DNA of 29,364 nt from an uncultured Lachnospiraceae bacterium. GTDB taxonomy: Bacteria > Bacillota > Clostridia > Lachnospirales > Lachnospiraceae. The stretch's first letter is position 1. The number at the start of each line of letters is the position of its first letter. A model generated the notes under the pieces. It ran no database searches. It was not told where the DNA came from and saw nothing but the letters and a program-made list of their open reading frames with translations. The stretch covers positions 1 through 29,364 of the forward strand of contig CAJLUP010000009.1 of the NCBI GenBank assembly GCA_905209865.1, read 5' to 3'. Positions 7,282 through 16,208 of this stretch are shown here, one piece after another. The position numbers and the translations under genes were made by a program.

Positions 7282-9572
7282 AAAACTTATTTAAGTATGC
7301 GTCCGAGCACTGGAAAGCGCTTCTTGCGATCGTGGCGATTTTGATCGTGCAGGCATATTGTGATCTGTCTCTGCCTGCATATACGTCTGATATCGTCAAT
7401 GTGGGAATCCAGCAGGGCGGAGTGGAAGACCAGATACCGGATGCGATTTCCGAAGAAGACATGGAAACGCTTTTGCTCTTTACTTCGGAAAAAGATGGGG
7501 CAACCGTTTTGTCTGAGTATGAAAAAGATGACAAAACATATGAAGAGAATGCCTATGTTTTAAAAGATGCCGTGAAGGAAGATGGGGACAAAAGGACAGA
7601 ATTAAGCAGTATACTGTCAGGACCTATGATGATGGCGGCGGGATTGGAATCGGGCAGTGAGATGACCGCGGAGATCGAGGAACAGTTGAAGGCACAGCTT
7701 CCGCCGGAAATGGCATCGGAAGATATGACAGTTCTTGAAATTATGAAAATGATGCCGCAGGAGCAAAGAGAGATGCTCGTATCAGAGATGGAAAAGCAGA
7801 CAGAAGAACTTCCGGATACGATTATAGAACAGGCGGCCGTAAGTTATGTGAAAGGCGCTTACACAGATCTGGGAATCGATATGGAGGGACTGCAGTTTCG
7901 ATATTTGTTTGCAACAGGGGCGAAAATGATCGGTCTTGCGTTCCTCGGAATGGCGGCGAGCGTTCTTGTAGGATTCCTTGCATCTCGTGTGGGAGCGGCG
8001 GCAGGACGCGATCTGCGCGGAAGAGTATTTAAGAAGGTTGTGGGATATTCCAGTAATGAGTTTGATCATTTCTCTACAGCGTCTTTGATTACGAGAAGTA
8101 CAAACGATATCCAGCAGGTACAGTTTATTATTGTGATGCTGCTTAGGATTGTTCTTTATGCGCCTATTCTTGCGATCGGCGGCGTTGTGCAGGTATTTCA
8201 GACAAACGTTTCGATGTCATGGATCATCGGTCTTGCAGTTGTTTTGATTGCGCTTGTTGTTTTGCTTCTGTTTGCAGTGGCAATGCCGAAGTTCAAGAGT
8301 TTGCAGAAGTTGGTTGACAGAGTAAACCTCGTGATGAGAGAGATTCTGACCGGGCTTCCGGTTATCCGGGCGTTCAGCACAGAGAAACATGAGGAAGAGC
8401 GGTTTGATAAGGCGAATATGAATCTGATGAAAACGAATCTGTTCGTAAACCGTGCAATGACATTTATGATGCCGATCATGATGCTTATTATGAACGGAAT
8501 TTCTGTCTTGATTATATGGTCCGGCGCCCATGGGATTAATGACGGGCAGATGCAGGTCGGAGATATGATGGCGTTTATCCAGTATACAATGCAGATTATT
8601 ATGGGATTCCTTATGATCTGTATGTTGTCAGTTATGCTGCCAAGAGCCGCTGTTGCAGCAGATCGTGTGGAAGAAGTTTTGTCCAGTGAGACAATGATCC
8701 ATGATCCGAAGCAGCCGCAGTCTTTTGAGGAAAATGAAAAAGGCGTGCTGACATTTGATCATGTATCTTTCAGATATCCGGGAGCGGATGAAAATGTTCT
8801 TGAAGAGATCACATTTACGGCGAAACCAGGGGAAACAACGGCAATCATCGGAAGTACGGGAAGTGGAAAATCGACTCTTGTTAATCTGATCCCGCGTTTT
8901 TATGATGTGACAGAAGGCAGTATCCGTTTGGATGGAGTAGATATTCGTGAGGTAACGCAGCATGATCTGAGAGAAAAACTGGGATATGTTCCGCAGAAAG
9001 GTTTGCTGTTCTCAGGTGATATCGCATCGAATATTATGTTCGGAAATCCTGAAGGCAGTGAACAGGAGATGAAAGAAGCGGCGCAGATCGCCCAGGCAAC
9101 AGAATTTATCGAAGCAAAGCCGCACAAATACGAAAGTCCTATTTCACAGGGTGGTTCGAATGTGTCAGGAGGTCAGAAACAAAGACTTTCTATTGCCAGA
9201 GCGATTGCGAGACATCCGGAAGTGTTCATCTTTGATGATAGTTTTTCTGCTTTGGATTTCAAAACAGATGCGGCTCTGCGCAGGGCGCTGAAACAGCAGA
9301 CGAAGGAGAGCACGGTGTTGATCGTGGCGCAGAGAATCAGTACAATCTTGAATGCAGAACAGATCATTGTTCTTGATGATGGAAAGATTGCAGGAATGGG
9401 TACACATAAAGAGCTCCTTAGAAACTGTGAAGTTTACAAACAGATTGCGGCATCCCAGTTGTCTGAGAAAGAACTTCGAGATGGGATGCAAAGTGAAGCT
9501 GTAGAAATGGAAGAAAGAGAAGAAGCACAGACGGCAGAAACTGCGGAACAGGAGGTGAGAAGCGATGTCTAG
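7278..9572 (+). CDS. ABC exporter half-transporter A, degenerate ATP site, large extracytosolic insert
   Basis: Membrane domain fused to an ATPase domain (764 residues), first half of a heterodimeric exporter. TM1 is near residues 14-36 and TM2 near 209-232; the roughly 165-residue acidic, Met-rich stretch between them should lie outside the cell, whereas typical exporters have only a short loop there. Walker A is GSTGSGKST (525-533) and the signature is VSGGQ (629-633). The Walker B reads VFIFDD, so the catalytic Glu is replaced by Asp (D654), and the switch His is replaced by Gln (Q685, in VAQRIST). This makes its own ATP site non-canonical, as in TM287/288-type pairs. The start overlaps marR by 4 bases, giving translational coupling. 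The substrate is unknown. Confidence 0.93.
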   Translation: MKNLFKYASEHWKALLAIVAILIVQAYCDLSLPAYTSDIVNVGIQQGGVEDQIPDAISEEDMETLLLFTSEKDGATVLSEYEKDDKTYEENAYVLKDAVKEDGDKRTELSSILSGPMMMAAGLESGSEMTAEIEEQLKAQLPPEMASEDMTVLEIMKMMPQEQREMLVSEMEKQTEELPDTIIEQAAVSYVKGAYTDLGIDMEGLQFRYLFATGAKMIGLAFLGMAASVLVGFLASRVGAAAGRDLRGRVFKKVVGYSSNEFDHFSTASLITRSTNDIQQVQFIIVMLLRIVLYAPILAIGGVVQVFQTNVSMSWIIGLAVVLIALVVLLLFAVAMPKFKSLQKLVDRVNLVMREILTGLPVIRAFSTEKHEEERFDKANMNLMKTNLFVNRAMTFMMPIMMLIMNGISVLIIWSGAHGINDGQMQVGDMMAFIQYTMQIIMGFLMICMLSVMLPRAAVAADRVEEVLSSETMIHDPKQPQSFEENEKGVLTFDHVSFRYPGADENVLEEITFTAKPGETTAIIGSTGSGKSTLVNLIPRFYDVTEGSIRLDGVDIREVTQHDLREKLGYVPQKGLLFSGDIASNIMFGNPEGSEQEMKEAAQIAQATEFIEAKPHKYESPISQGGSNVSGGQKQRLSIARAIARHPEVFIFDDSFSALDFKTDAALRRALKQQTKESTVLIVAQRISTILNAEQIIVLDDGKIAGMGTHKELLRNCEVYKQIAASQLSEKELRDGMQSEAVEMEEREEAQTAETAEQEVRSDV

Positions 9573-11400
9573 ACATGGAATGAAAGGACCTCACGGTGGA
9601 ATGCGAGGCGGCGAGAAAGCGAAAAATTTTAAAGGCGCGATCAAGAAACTTATTCAATATATGAGTATCTACAAAGTGCAGATGTTTTTTGTCTTTATTT
9701 TTGCAGTGTGCGGAACGGTATTCAACATTGTCGGTCCGAAAATATTAGGTAAGGCAACAACGGAAATTTTTAACGGACTTGTCAGTAAGGTGTCAGGCGG
9801 GTCAGGAATGGATTTTGGAAAGATTGGACAGATCCTTCTGATCACCCTCGGTTTATATGTAGTCAGCGCGCTTTGCTCGTTTATTCAGGGAATGATCATG
9901 ACGGGAATCTCACAGAAAACGACGTATCGTTTGAGAAAAGATATTACTGAAAAAGTAAATCGGATGCCGATGAATTATTTTGATACGAAACCTGTCGGCG
10001 AGGTGCTCTCTCGTGTGACCAATGATGTTGATACTCTCGGTCAAAGTTTAAATCAGAGTGCGACACAGCTCATCACTTCTGTGACAACACTGATCGGGGT
10101 TCTCGTCATGATGCTTTCCATCAGTCCGCTTATGACAGTTGTGGCGCTTTTGATCCTTCCGATTTCTATTGGTTTGATCTCATTCGTTATGAAGCATTCG
10201 CAGAAATATTTCAGCGGACAGCAGGAATATCTCGGAAATGTAAACGGTCAGGTTGAGGAAGTGTACAGCGGACATAACGTTATCAAAGCATTTAATAAAG
10301 AAGAAGATGTAATCCGGGAATTTGACCGGACAAATGATAAATTGTATGATTCTGCATGGAAGTCCCAGTTCTTCTCAGGCATGATGATGCCGGTTATGCA
10401 GTTCGTAGGCAATTTAGGTTATGTAGGAGTTGCCATCCTCGGAGGATTTCTGGCAATCAAAAATACGATCGAAGTCGGAGATATCCAGTCATTTATCCAG
10501 TATGTAAGAAACTTTACACAGCCGATCCAGCAAGTTGCACAGGTGACAAATATGCTTCAGCTTGCCGCGGCATCATCGGAGAGGGTGTTTGAATTTCTTG
10601 AAGAAAAAGAAGAGGATCAGACTGTTGAACATCCGGTTTCGGTGGAAGGTCTTTGTGGAAACGTTCAGTTTGAAAACGTTCATTTTGGATATAATCCGGA
10701 AAAGATTATCATTAATGATTTTTCTGCAAACGTAAAAGAAGGTCAGAAAATCGCCATCGTCGGTCCGACAGGAGCGGGAAAGACAACGATGATCAAACTG
10801 CTCATGCGCTTTTATGATGTAAACAGCGGATCGATCAAGATTGATGGTCACGATGTAAGAGATTTCAACAGAAGTGAACTGAGAGAAATGTTCGGAATGG
10901 TGCTCCAGGATACATGGCTTTTCCACGGAACGATCATGGATAACATCCGTTACGGAAAACTTGACGCAACAGAGGAAGAAGTGATACAGGCGGCAAAAGC
11001 GGCGCATGTTCACCGCTTCGTTCAAACACTTCCGGGCGGCTATCAAATGGAAATCAACGAAGAAGCAACGAATATTTCACAAGGACAAAAACAGCTTCTT
11101 ACGATTGCAAGAGCAATACTTGCAGATCCAAAGATCCTTATTCTTGATGAAGCCACAAGTTCGGTCGATACAAGAACCGAAGTAAGAATCCAAAAAGCGA
11201 TGGATAATCTTATGAAGGGCAGAACAAGCTTCGTTATCGCTCACAGATTATCAACAATCCGGGACGCAGATCTTATTCTCGTCATGAAAGACGGCGACAT
11301 CATCGAACAAGGAACACACACACAACTCCTTGCCCAAAACGGCTTCTACGCCGAACTATACAATTCACAGTTTGAATCAACAGATCAGACCTGCGCATAA
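9565..11400 (+). CDS. ABC exporter half-transporter B, canonical catalytic residues
   Basis: Second half of the heterodimeric exporter, 611 residues with N-terminal six-TM domain and C-terminal ATPase domain. It overlaps the previous gene by 8 bases. Walker A is GPTGAGKTT (400-408), Walker B ILILDE with the catalytic E529, and switch H560 (IAHRLST). The signature motif is ISQGQ (504-508) instead of LSGGQ. In the head-to-tail dimer this altered signature faces subunit A's altered Walker B and H-loop, giving one degenerate and one competent site. Its N-terminal 25 residues are Gly/His/Lys-rich (MSRHGMKGPHGGMRGG). Closest known types are LmrCD/TM287-288-like multidrug or lipid exporters. Confidence 0.95.
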   Translation: MSRHGMKGPHGGMRGGEKAKNFKGAIKKLIQYMSIYKVQMFFVFIFAVCGTVFNIVGPKILGKATTEIFNGLVSKVSGGSGMDFGKIGQILLITLGLYVVSALCSFIQGMIMTGISQKTTYRLRKDITEKVNRMPMNYFDTKPVGEVLSRVTNDVDTLGQSLNQSATQLITSVTTLIGVLVMMLSISPLMTVVALLILPISIGLISFVMKHSQKYFSGQQEYLGNVNGQVEEVYSGHNVIKAFNKEEDVIREFDRTNDKLYDSAWKSQFFSGMMMPVMQFVGNLGYVGVAILGGFLAIKNTIEVGDIQSFIQYVRNFTQPIQQVAQVTNMLQLAAASSERVFEFLEEKEEDQTVEHPVSVEGLCGNVQFENVHFGYNPEKIIINDFSANVKEGQKIAIVGPTGAGKTTMIKLLMRFYDVNSGSIKIDGHDVRDFNRSELREMFGMVLQDTWLFHGTIMDNIRYGKLDATEEEVIQAAKAAHVHRFVQTLPGGYQMEINEEATNISQGQKQLLTIARAILADPKILILDEATSSVDTRTEVRIQKAMDNLMKGRTSFVIAHRLSTIRDADLILVMKDGDIIEQGTHTQLLAQNGFYAELYNSQFESTDQTCA

Positions 11401-11403
11401 AAA

Positions 11404-11454
11404 GGAGGGCTCCGCAGCGTAAGCTTGCTTACAAGGTGCGGAGTCCTCTTTTTT
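11404..11454 (+). terminator. Terminator of the MarR/ABC operon
   Basis: A 13-bp stem, GGAGGGCTCCGCA (11404-11416) with TGCGGAGTCCTCT (11437-11449), including two G-T pairs, enclosing a second hairpin GTAAGC/GCTTAC (11419-11424/11427-11432). A run of T ends it at 11454. Confidence 0.9.
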
Positions 11455-11518
11455 AAGCATAGGGCGGTGCGAGACATTCCTTTTTTAGAATCTTCTCATC
11501 GAAAAAATTATGAAACTG

Positions 11519-11527
11519 TGGTAAAAT
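11519..11527 (+). promoter_or_regulatory. Candidate extended -10 promoter of the molybdenum cofactor genes
   Basis: TGGTAAAAT places a TG one base before a TAAAAT -10 hexamer. No good -35 hexamer is visible at the right distance. It lies 43 bases before the moaC start codon and after the preceding terminator, so a promoter is expected here. Confidence 0.45.
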
Positions 11528-11570
11528 AGAAATGATTTGGAAAAATGTAAGAGAACGGAAAGGACTCTAT

Positions 11571-12647
11571 ATGGGATTAACACATTTTGACGAGAACGGG
11601 AAAGCGGTCATGGTCGATGTGACCGGAAAAGAAGAAACTGTACGTGAGGCGACGGCGGCGGGAAAGATTATTGTGAATCGGGAAGTTTTTCGGGCGGTCA
11701 GTGCCGGGGCAGTCGGAAAAGGGGATGTTCTGGCTGTGGCGGCGACGGCGGGAATCGCCGGGGCGAAGCGTACGTCAGATCTGATTCCGATGTGCCACAT
11801 ACTGCCGATCACGAATTGTAAAGTGAATTTTCATATGGATGAAGAAGAATGTGCCATCTATTGTATCTGCACTGTGAAAGTGACGGGGAAGACAGGGGTT
11901 GAGATGGAGGCGCTGACAGGAGTAAGCGTCGCGCTTCTTACAATTTATGATATGTGTAAAGCATTGGATAAGAAGATGGAGATTAGCGGAATCAGCCTTT
12001 TGAAAAAGACCGGAGGCAAAAGCGGAGACGTATGGAATGATTTTGGTCAATATGCCAAACTCATTGGTAAAGAGCTGTCGGCGGAAAATGGATCTGCGGG
12101 AAAAGCCAAAGCAGAAGACGCGAAGAAGGTATGTCGTGAAAAAGAGAAACGGGCGTGCAGGTGGAAAGCGGCGGTTGTTACGATGAGCGATAAAGGATTT
12201 TCAGGAGAACGGGAAGATAAAAGCGGTCCTTTGATCTGTGATATGATCTCGGATCAGGGGTACGATGTTGTGCGGACAGAACTTCTTCCAGATGAACAAA
12301 AAGAAATTGAAAAGTGTCTATGTACACTTTGCGATGAAGAGAAAGTTGATATTATATTTACAACAGGGGGAACGGGATTCTCTCCGCGTGATTGTACTCC
12401 GGAGGCTGCAATGGCGGTTGCGCATCGAAATGTTCCGGGGATCGCAGAGGCGATGAGAGCGGCTTCGGCTAAAGTGACGCCAAGGGCGATGTTAAGCAGG
12501 GCAGTTTGCGTGATCCGAAAGAAGACTTTGATCGTGAACCTTCCGGGAAGTCCGAAAGCTGTGAAGGAGAATCTGGAGGCAGTACTTCCGGTATTAGAAC
12601 ATGGACTTGACATACTGACCGATCAGGCGGGGGAGTGCGGACGATGA
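11571..12647 (+). CDS. moaC: MoaC-MoaB/Mog fusion, bifunctional molybdenum cofactor biosynthesis protein
   Basis: Two enzymes in one chain of 358 residues. Residues 1-155 are MoaC (cyclic pyranopterin monophosphate synthase), with KRTSDLIPMCH (66-76) and the catalytic-type D127 and K130 in YDMCK, equivalent to D128 and K131 of the E. coli enzyme. After a Lys/Ala-rich linker (about 165-190) comes a MoaB/Mog domain (molybdopterin adenylyltransferase family), with TTGGTGFSPRD at 264-274 and KSGPLICDMI upstream. The frame is open from 11532, but the ATG at 11571 has GGAAAGGA just upstream and starts at the MoaC N terminus. It overlaps moaA by four bases. Fusions of this kind are known in databases as bifunctional MoaC/MoaB. 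Confidence 0.93.
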   Translation: MGLTHFDENGKAVMVDVTGKEETVREATAAGKIIVNREVFRAVSAGAVGKGDVLAVAATAGIAGAKRTSDLIPMCHILPITNCKVNFHMDEEECAIYCICTVKVTGKTGVEMEALTGVSVALLTIYDMCKALDKKMEISGISLLKKTGGKSGDVWNDFGQYAKLIGKELSAENGSAGKAKAEDAKKVCREKEKRACRWKAAVVTMSDKGFSGEREDKSGPLICDMISDQGYDVVRTELLPDEQKEIEKCLCTLCDEEKVDIIFTTGGTGFSPRDCTPEAAMAVAHRNVPGIAEAMRAASAKVTPRAMLSRAVCVIRKKTLIVNLPGSPKAVKENLEAVLPVLEHGLDILTDQAGECGR

Positions 12648-13615
12648 AGGATCAGTACGGCAGACAGATTGATTATATGAGAGTGTCTGTAACAGACCGT
12701 TGTAACTTGCGATGCGTTTACTGCATGCCGAAGGAAGGCGTTCCTTTTCTTCCTCAGGAACAGATTCTTTCATTCGACGAAGTGGAAAGAATCTGCAAGA
12801 TCGGAGTCAGGCTTGGCATCACAAAAATCAAACTGACAGGGGGAGAACCTCTTGTGCGTCAGAATCTGCCGGAGCTTGTCGGAAGATTAAAGAATCTTTC
12901 AGGAATCGAAGAGGTAACTTTGACAACAAACGGAATTTTGTTAAAGGAGCAGGTGAAGGATTTCGTTTCTAAAGGGCTTGATTCGGTGAATATCAGTATT
13001 GATACACTTGATGAACAACGCTATTTTCAGCTTACCCGGGGCGGAGATGTGAAAAAGGCATTGGAAGGTATGGAAGCTGCATTAAAATATCCGGGACTAA
13101 AGGTGAAAGTAAACTGTGTGCCTCTTTATGAAGAAGATTGCGTTCCGCTTGCGTTTTTGGCAAAGGAGAGGGACATAGATGTCAGGTTTATTGAGATGAT
13201 GCCTATTGGAATGGGAAAGAATTTTAACGGAAAAACATCTGAAGAAATATATAAATTGCTTTGTGATGAATTTGGTGAATGTGAAATATATAAAAAAAGA
13301 TTGGGAAACGGACCGGCAGAATACATCTGTTTTCAGAAATTCGAGGGAAGGATCGGATTTATCAGCGCCCTTTCACACAAATTTTGTTATAAATGTAATC
13401 GGATCAGACTTACTTCAGAGGGTTTTCTAAAGCCTTGTCTGCAATACGGAAGCGGTACAGACCTTCGGGGAATGTTGAGAAACGGGGCGGATGACGGACG
13501 GATTGAGGAAAAGATGCGGGAGGCGGTATTTTTAAAACCTGTCGGTCATGAGTTTGAGCGGTCCGAAAAAGAAGGGGAGATTGAAACAAAGGAGATGTCC
13601 AGAATCGGCGGATAA
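12644..13615 (+). CDS. moaA: GTP 3',8-cyclase MoaA (radical SAM)
   Basis: First enzyme of molybdenum cofactor synthesis: it turns GTP into the 3',8-cyclised intermediate that MoaC processes. The N-terminal cluster is C20-x3-C24-x2-C27 in DRCNLRCVYCMP. The second, substrate-binding cluster uses cysteines in HKFCYKCNRIRLTS and the following PCLQYG. The chain ends in the family's Gly-Gly tail (SRIGG). Length is 323 residues. The ATG at 12644 overlaps the moaC stop (ATGA) with GGGGGAG upstream; a GTG at 12635 is in frame but less likely. Partners MoaD, MoaE and MoeA are not in this window. Confidence 0.95.
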   Translation: MKDQYGRQIDYMRVSVTDRCNLRCVYCMPKEGVPFLPQEQILSFDEVERICKIGVRLGITKIKLTGGEPLVRQNLPELVGRLKNLSGIEEVTLTTNGILLKEQVKDFVSKGLDSVNISIDTLDEQRYFQLTRGGDVKKALEGMEAALKYPGLKVKVNCVPLYEEDCVPLAFLAKERDIDVRFIEMMPIGMGKNFNGKTSEEIYKLLCDEFGECEIYKKRLGNGPAEYICFQKFEGRIGFISALSHKFCYKCNRIRLTSEGFLKPCLQYGSGTDLRGMLRNGADDGRIEEKMREAVFLKPVGHEFERSEKEGEIETKEMSRIGG

Positions 13616-13760
13616 AAGTGCTGCCAATCGAATGATTAAGCGTACAGGCAAAAAAGTAAAGACGGTGGAAAGATAAGACAGAGAGGGAAAAGCCGGAGAA
13701 GAAGGCGAGGAACGGATCAGACAGATCAGACGGAAAAAGACAGGGGAGATGATAGAAGAA

Positions 13761-14249
13761 ATGGCGGAAATGACAGGAATTGGAATCGTGAAAGCGGTCT
13801 GCGTAAGCAGAGAAAAGGGAACAGAGAAACACAATGCAGGCCGGGCACATTTTATAGAAGATTTTGGGATAGAAGGTGACGCTCATGCCGGCAAGTGGCA
13901 TCGGCAGGTGAGTCTTCTTTCACATGAGAAGATTGAAGAGTTTCGTAAGAAAGGGGCAGAAGTGGCGGACGGCGCTTTTGGAGAGAATCTCGTAGTGGAG
14001 GGGATCGATTTTCGTCTGCTTCCTGTCGGAACGAGACTTTTGTGCGGGGATGTAATTTTGGAGATCACGCAGATCGGCAAAGAATGTCATCACGGTTGTC
14101 GTATTTTTCAGAAGATGGGAGAATGCATTATGCCTAGAGAAGGCGTTTTTGCAAAAGTAATCCATGGCGGGGAGATTCAGACGGGAAACAGGATGTTTGT
14201 CAAAAAAGTGGAAGAGGAAGATCTATGGGCAGAGGCGGAAACAAAGTGA
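13761..14249 (+). CDS. MOSC-domain protein, probably linked to molybdenum cofactor
   Basis: A stand-alone MOSC domain of about 162 residues. These domains resemble the molybdenum cofactor sulfurase C-terminal domain and are thought to bind sulfur or the cofactor. Seen here: GIEGDAHAGKWHRQVSLLS, GAFGENLVVEG and QIGKECHHGCRIF, whose cysteine is the usual conserved one. The nearest good SD (AGGGGAG, 13742-13748) touches an in-frame ATG at 13749 but is 12 bases from the ATG at 13761, so the latter, or ATG 13770, is preferred. It lies 145 bases behind moaA. In Lachnospiraceae such genes commonly accompany moaA/moaC. Confidence 0.85.
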   Translation: MAEMTGIGIVKAVCVSREKGTEKHNAGRAHFIEDFGIEGDAHAGKWHRQVSLLSHEKIEEFRKKGAEVADGAFGENLVVEGIDFRLLPVGTRLLCGDVILEITQIGKECHHGCRIFQKMGECIMPREGVFAKVIHGGEIQTGNRMFVKKVEEEDLWAEAETK

Positions 14250-15232
14250 ATGGAAAAGAGAACGCAAATGATCGTAGGAAGAAACATTTTAAAGGAAGCG
14301 TGGGAAAATGTCTGCTTCTTATCGGTTGTTTACTGCTTCTTACGGCATGTTCTTCGAAAAAAGAGACGTTTTCCCCAAATGTGACAGAAGAGCCGAAAGA
14401 GGAGACGTTAAAAGATTGGATTGCTCAGTCGAATGGTTCTTTTCTTAAAAATGCAGACGGAAACAGTGAAGAGAAACTATATTGTTTTCAGGATGTAGAG
14501 GGCAACAGTTACGAAGCTTCTCTGCTTGAGACTGTACCGAAATGCTCGTATGATTTTTCTTATTTAAAAAATGATGAGAAAACAGGGTACAAAAGATATG
14601 AAGATCCAAAGGGGAATGTGACGGCAAGATTCGGGATTGACGTATCTGAATTTCAAGGCGAAGAGATCGATTGGAAACAGGTGAAAGAATCCGGCGTTGA
14701 ATTTGTGATGATCCGTCTTGGGTATCGTGCTTACGGTGAGAGCGGATCTCTTGTTTTAGATGCGATGTACGATCAAAACGTGAAGGGAGCGTTGGAGGCA
14801 GGACTACAGGTCGGGGTGTATTTTTTCTCACAGGCGGTTTCTCCGGTTGAGGCAGTGGAAGAAGCGGAATTTGTGCTCGAGCATTTGAAACATTATGAGA
14901 TCACAGGTCCGGTTGTTTTTGATACGGAGGAGATCAAATGGGATACAGCGAGAACGGATGATAATACGCGGCAGGATTTTACAAATTATTGTAAAGTGTT
15001 CTGTGATACGATCAAACATGCCGGATATGATCCGATGATCTATGCCAATATGAAATGGATGACATTTATGCTTGATATGGAGCAGCTTGGGGAGTATGAT
15101 TTTTGGTATGCGGATTATCATGAAATACCTCAGTGTCCGTATCATTATAAAATATGGCAGTATAGTGAAACAGGGGCAGTGCCAGGTATTGCCGGAAATG
15201 TAGATTTGAATTTATGGTTTCAGGAGGATTAA
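14225..15232 (+). CDS. GH25 family lysozyme-like lipoprotein
   Basis: A cell-wall muramidase-type protein of 335 residues, predicted to be exported and lipid-anchored. The N terminus is basic (DRRKKHFKG), then hydrophobic CLLLIGCLLLLTAC with a lipobox whose cysteine is C42. A linker of about 90 residues leads to the GH25 domain: FGIDVSEFQG (D139), VMIRLGYRAYG, GVYFFSQAVSP and the catalytic D233-x-E235 in VVFDTEE; it ends in KIWQYS...VDLNLW. The start at 14225 overlaps the MOSC gene by 25 bases; a GTG at 14246 is an alternative. Whether it remodels the cell's own peptidoglycan is an inference from the family. Confidence 0.9.
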   Translation: MGRGGNKVNGKENANDRRKKHFKGSVGKCLLLIGCLLLLTACSSKKETFSPNVTEEPKEETLKDWIAQSNGSFLKNADGNSEEKLYCFQDVEGNSYEASLLETVPKCSYDFSYLKNDEKTGYKRYEDPKGNVTARFGIDVSEFQGEEIDWKQVKESGVEFVMIRLGYRAYGESGSLVLDAMYDQNVKGALEAGLQVGVYFFSQAVSPVEAVEEAEFVLEHLKHYEITGPVVFDTEEIKWDTARTDDNTRQDFTNYCKVFCDTIKHAGYDPMIYANMKWMTFMLDMEQLGEYDFWYADYHEIPQCPYHYKIWQYSETGAVPGIAGNVDLNLWFQED

Positions 15233-15236
15233 GAAT

Positions 15237-16190
15237 ATGAAATGGAATAAATTTCGGTTGAAGACGACAACGGAAGCAGAGGATATTGTAAGCAGTATGC
15301 TGATGGATCTCGGTATTCAGGGAGTGGAGATTGAGGATAAAATTCCTCTCAGTCAGTCAGATAAGGAGCAGATGTTCGTAGACATTCTGCCGCAGACCGA
15401 AGCGGATGACGGCGTGGCGTATCTGAGTTTCTATTTAGAACCGGAAGACGACAAAGAACAGATCTTGTCAGAAGTAAGAAAAGAATTGCAGGACATGTCA
15501 GCGTATGTCGATGTCGGAGAGTGTCTGATAGAAGAGTCAGAAACGGAAGATGTAGATTGGGTGAACAACTGGAAGCAGTATTTCCATCAATTTTATGTAG
15601 ATGATGTTTTGATCATTCCGTCTTGGGAAGATGTCAAACCTGAAGATGAGGATAAAATGATCATTCATATTGATCCGGGTACGGCGTTTGGAACGGGAAT
15701 GCATGAGACAACACAGCTTTGCATCCGTCAGATCCGCAAATATGTGTCGGAAAATACGAAGATCCTCGATGTGGGATGCGGAAGCGGTATTCTTGGAATG
15801 CTCGCTTTGAAATTCGGGGCAGAACATTCGGTCGGAACAGACTTAGATCCTTGCGCTATTGATGCGACTCATGAAAATATGGAAGTGAACGGCATTGCAA
15901 AAGACCGTTATGAAGTGATGATCGGAAATATTATCGACGACAAAGAAGTGCAGGATAAAGCAGGATACGAGTGTTATGATATTGTTGCGGCAAATATTTT
16001 AGCAGATGTACTTGTGGAGCTGACTCCGGTGATTGTGAATCAGCTGAAAAAAGGCGGAATTTATATTACGAGCGGAATTATTGATGATAAAGAGAGTACC
16101 GTAGTGGAAGCTGTGAAAAAAGCAGGACTGGAGGTGCTTGATGTTACATATCAAGGCGAGTGGGTCTGCGTGACAGCGCGTAAAAATTAA
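15237..16190 (+). CDS. prmA: Ribosomal protein L11 methyltransferase
   Basis: Cytosolic SAM-dependent methyltransferase that trimethylates ribosomal protein L11. Length of 317 residues fits. Motifs: DPGTAFGTGMHETT (from D146), the SAM-binding DVGCGSGILGMLA (178 onward), and the VAANILADVLVEL segment. AGGAGG at 15222-15227 precedes the ATG by nine bases. It lies four bases behind the GH25 gene and 18 bases before rsmE; the prmA-rsmE order is common in Firmicutes. Confidence 0.95.
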   Translation: MKWNKFRLKTTTEAEDIVSSMLMDLGIQGVEIEDKIPLSQSDKEQMFVDILPQTEADDGVAYLSFYLEPEDDKEQILSEVRKELQDMSAYVDVGECLIEESETEDVDWVNNWKQYFHQFYVDDVLIIPSWEDVKPEDEDKMIIHIDPGTAFGTGMHETTQLCIRQIRKYVSENTKILDVGCGSGILGMLALKFGAEHSVGTDLDPCAIDATHENMEVNGIAKDRYEVMIGNIIDDKEVQDKAGYECYDIVAANILADVLVELTPVIVNQLKKGGIYITSGIIDDKESTVVEAVKKAGLEVLDVTYQGEWVCVTARKN

Positions 16191-16208
16191 ATTATAAGGA
16201 GAAGAGGG

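Noticed and set aside
12635..12643. GTG start for moaA
   Set aside because: The ATG at 12644 overlaps the moaC stop in an ATGA arrangement with a G-rich SD at normal distance; the GTG would overlap that SD.
13616..13760. Purine-rich gap between moaA and the MOSC gene
   Set aside because: Looked for a promoter, terminator or Moco riboswitch; no hairpin, no -10/-35 pair and no convincing coding frame was found.
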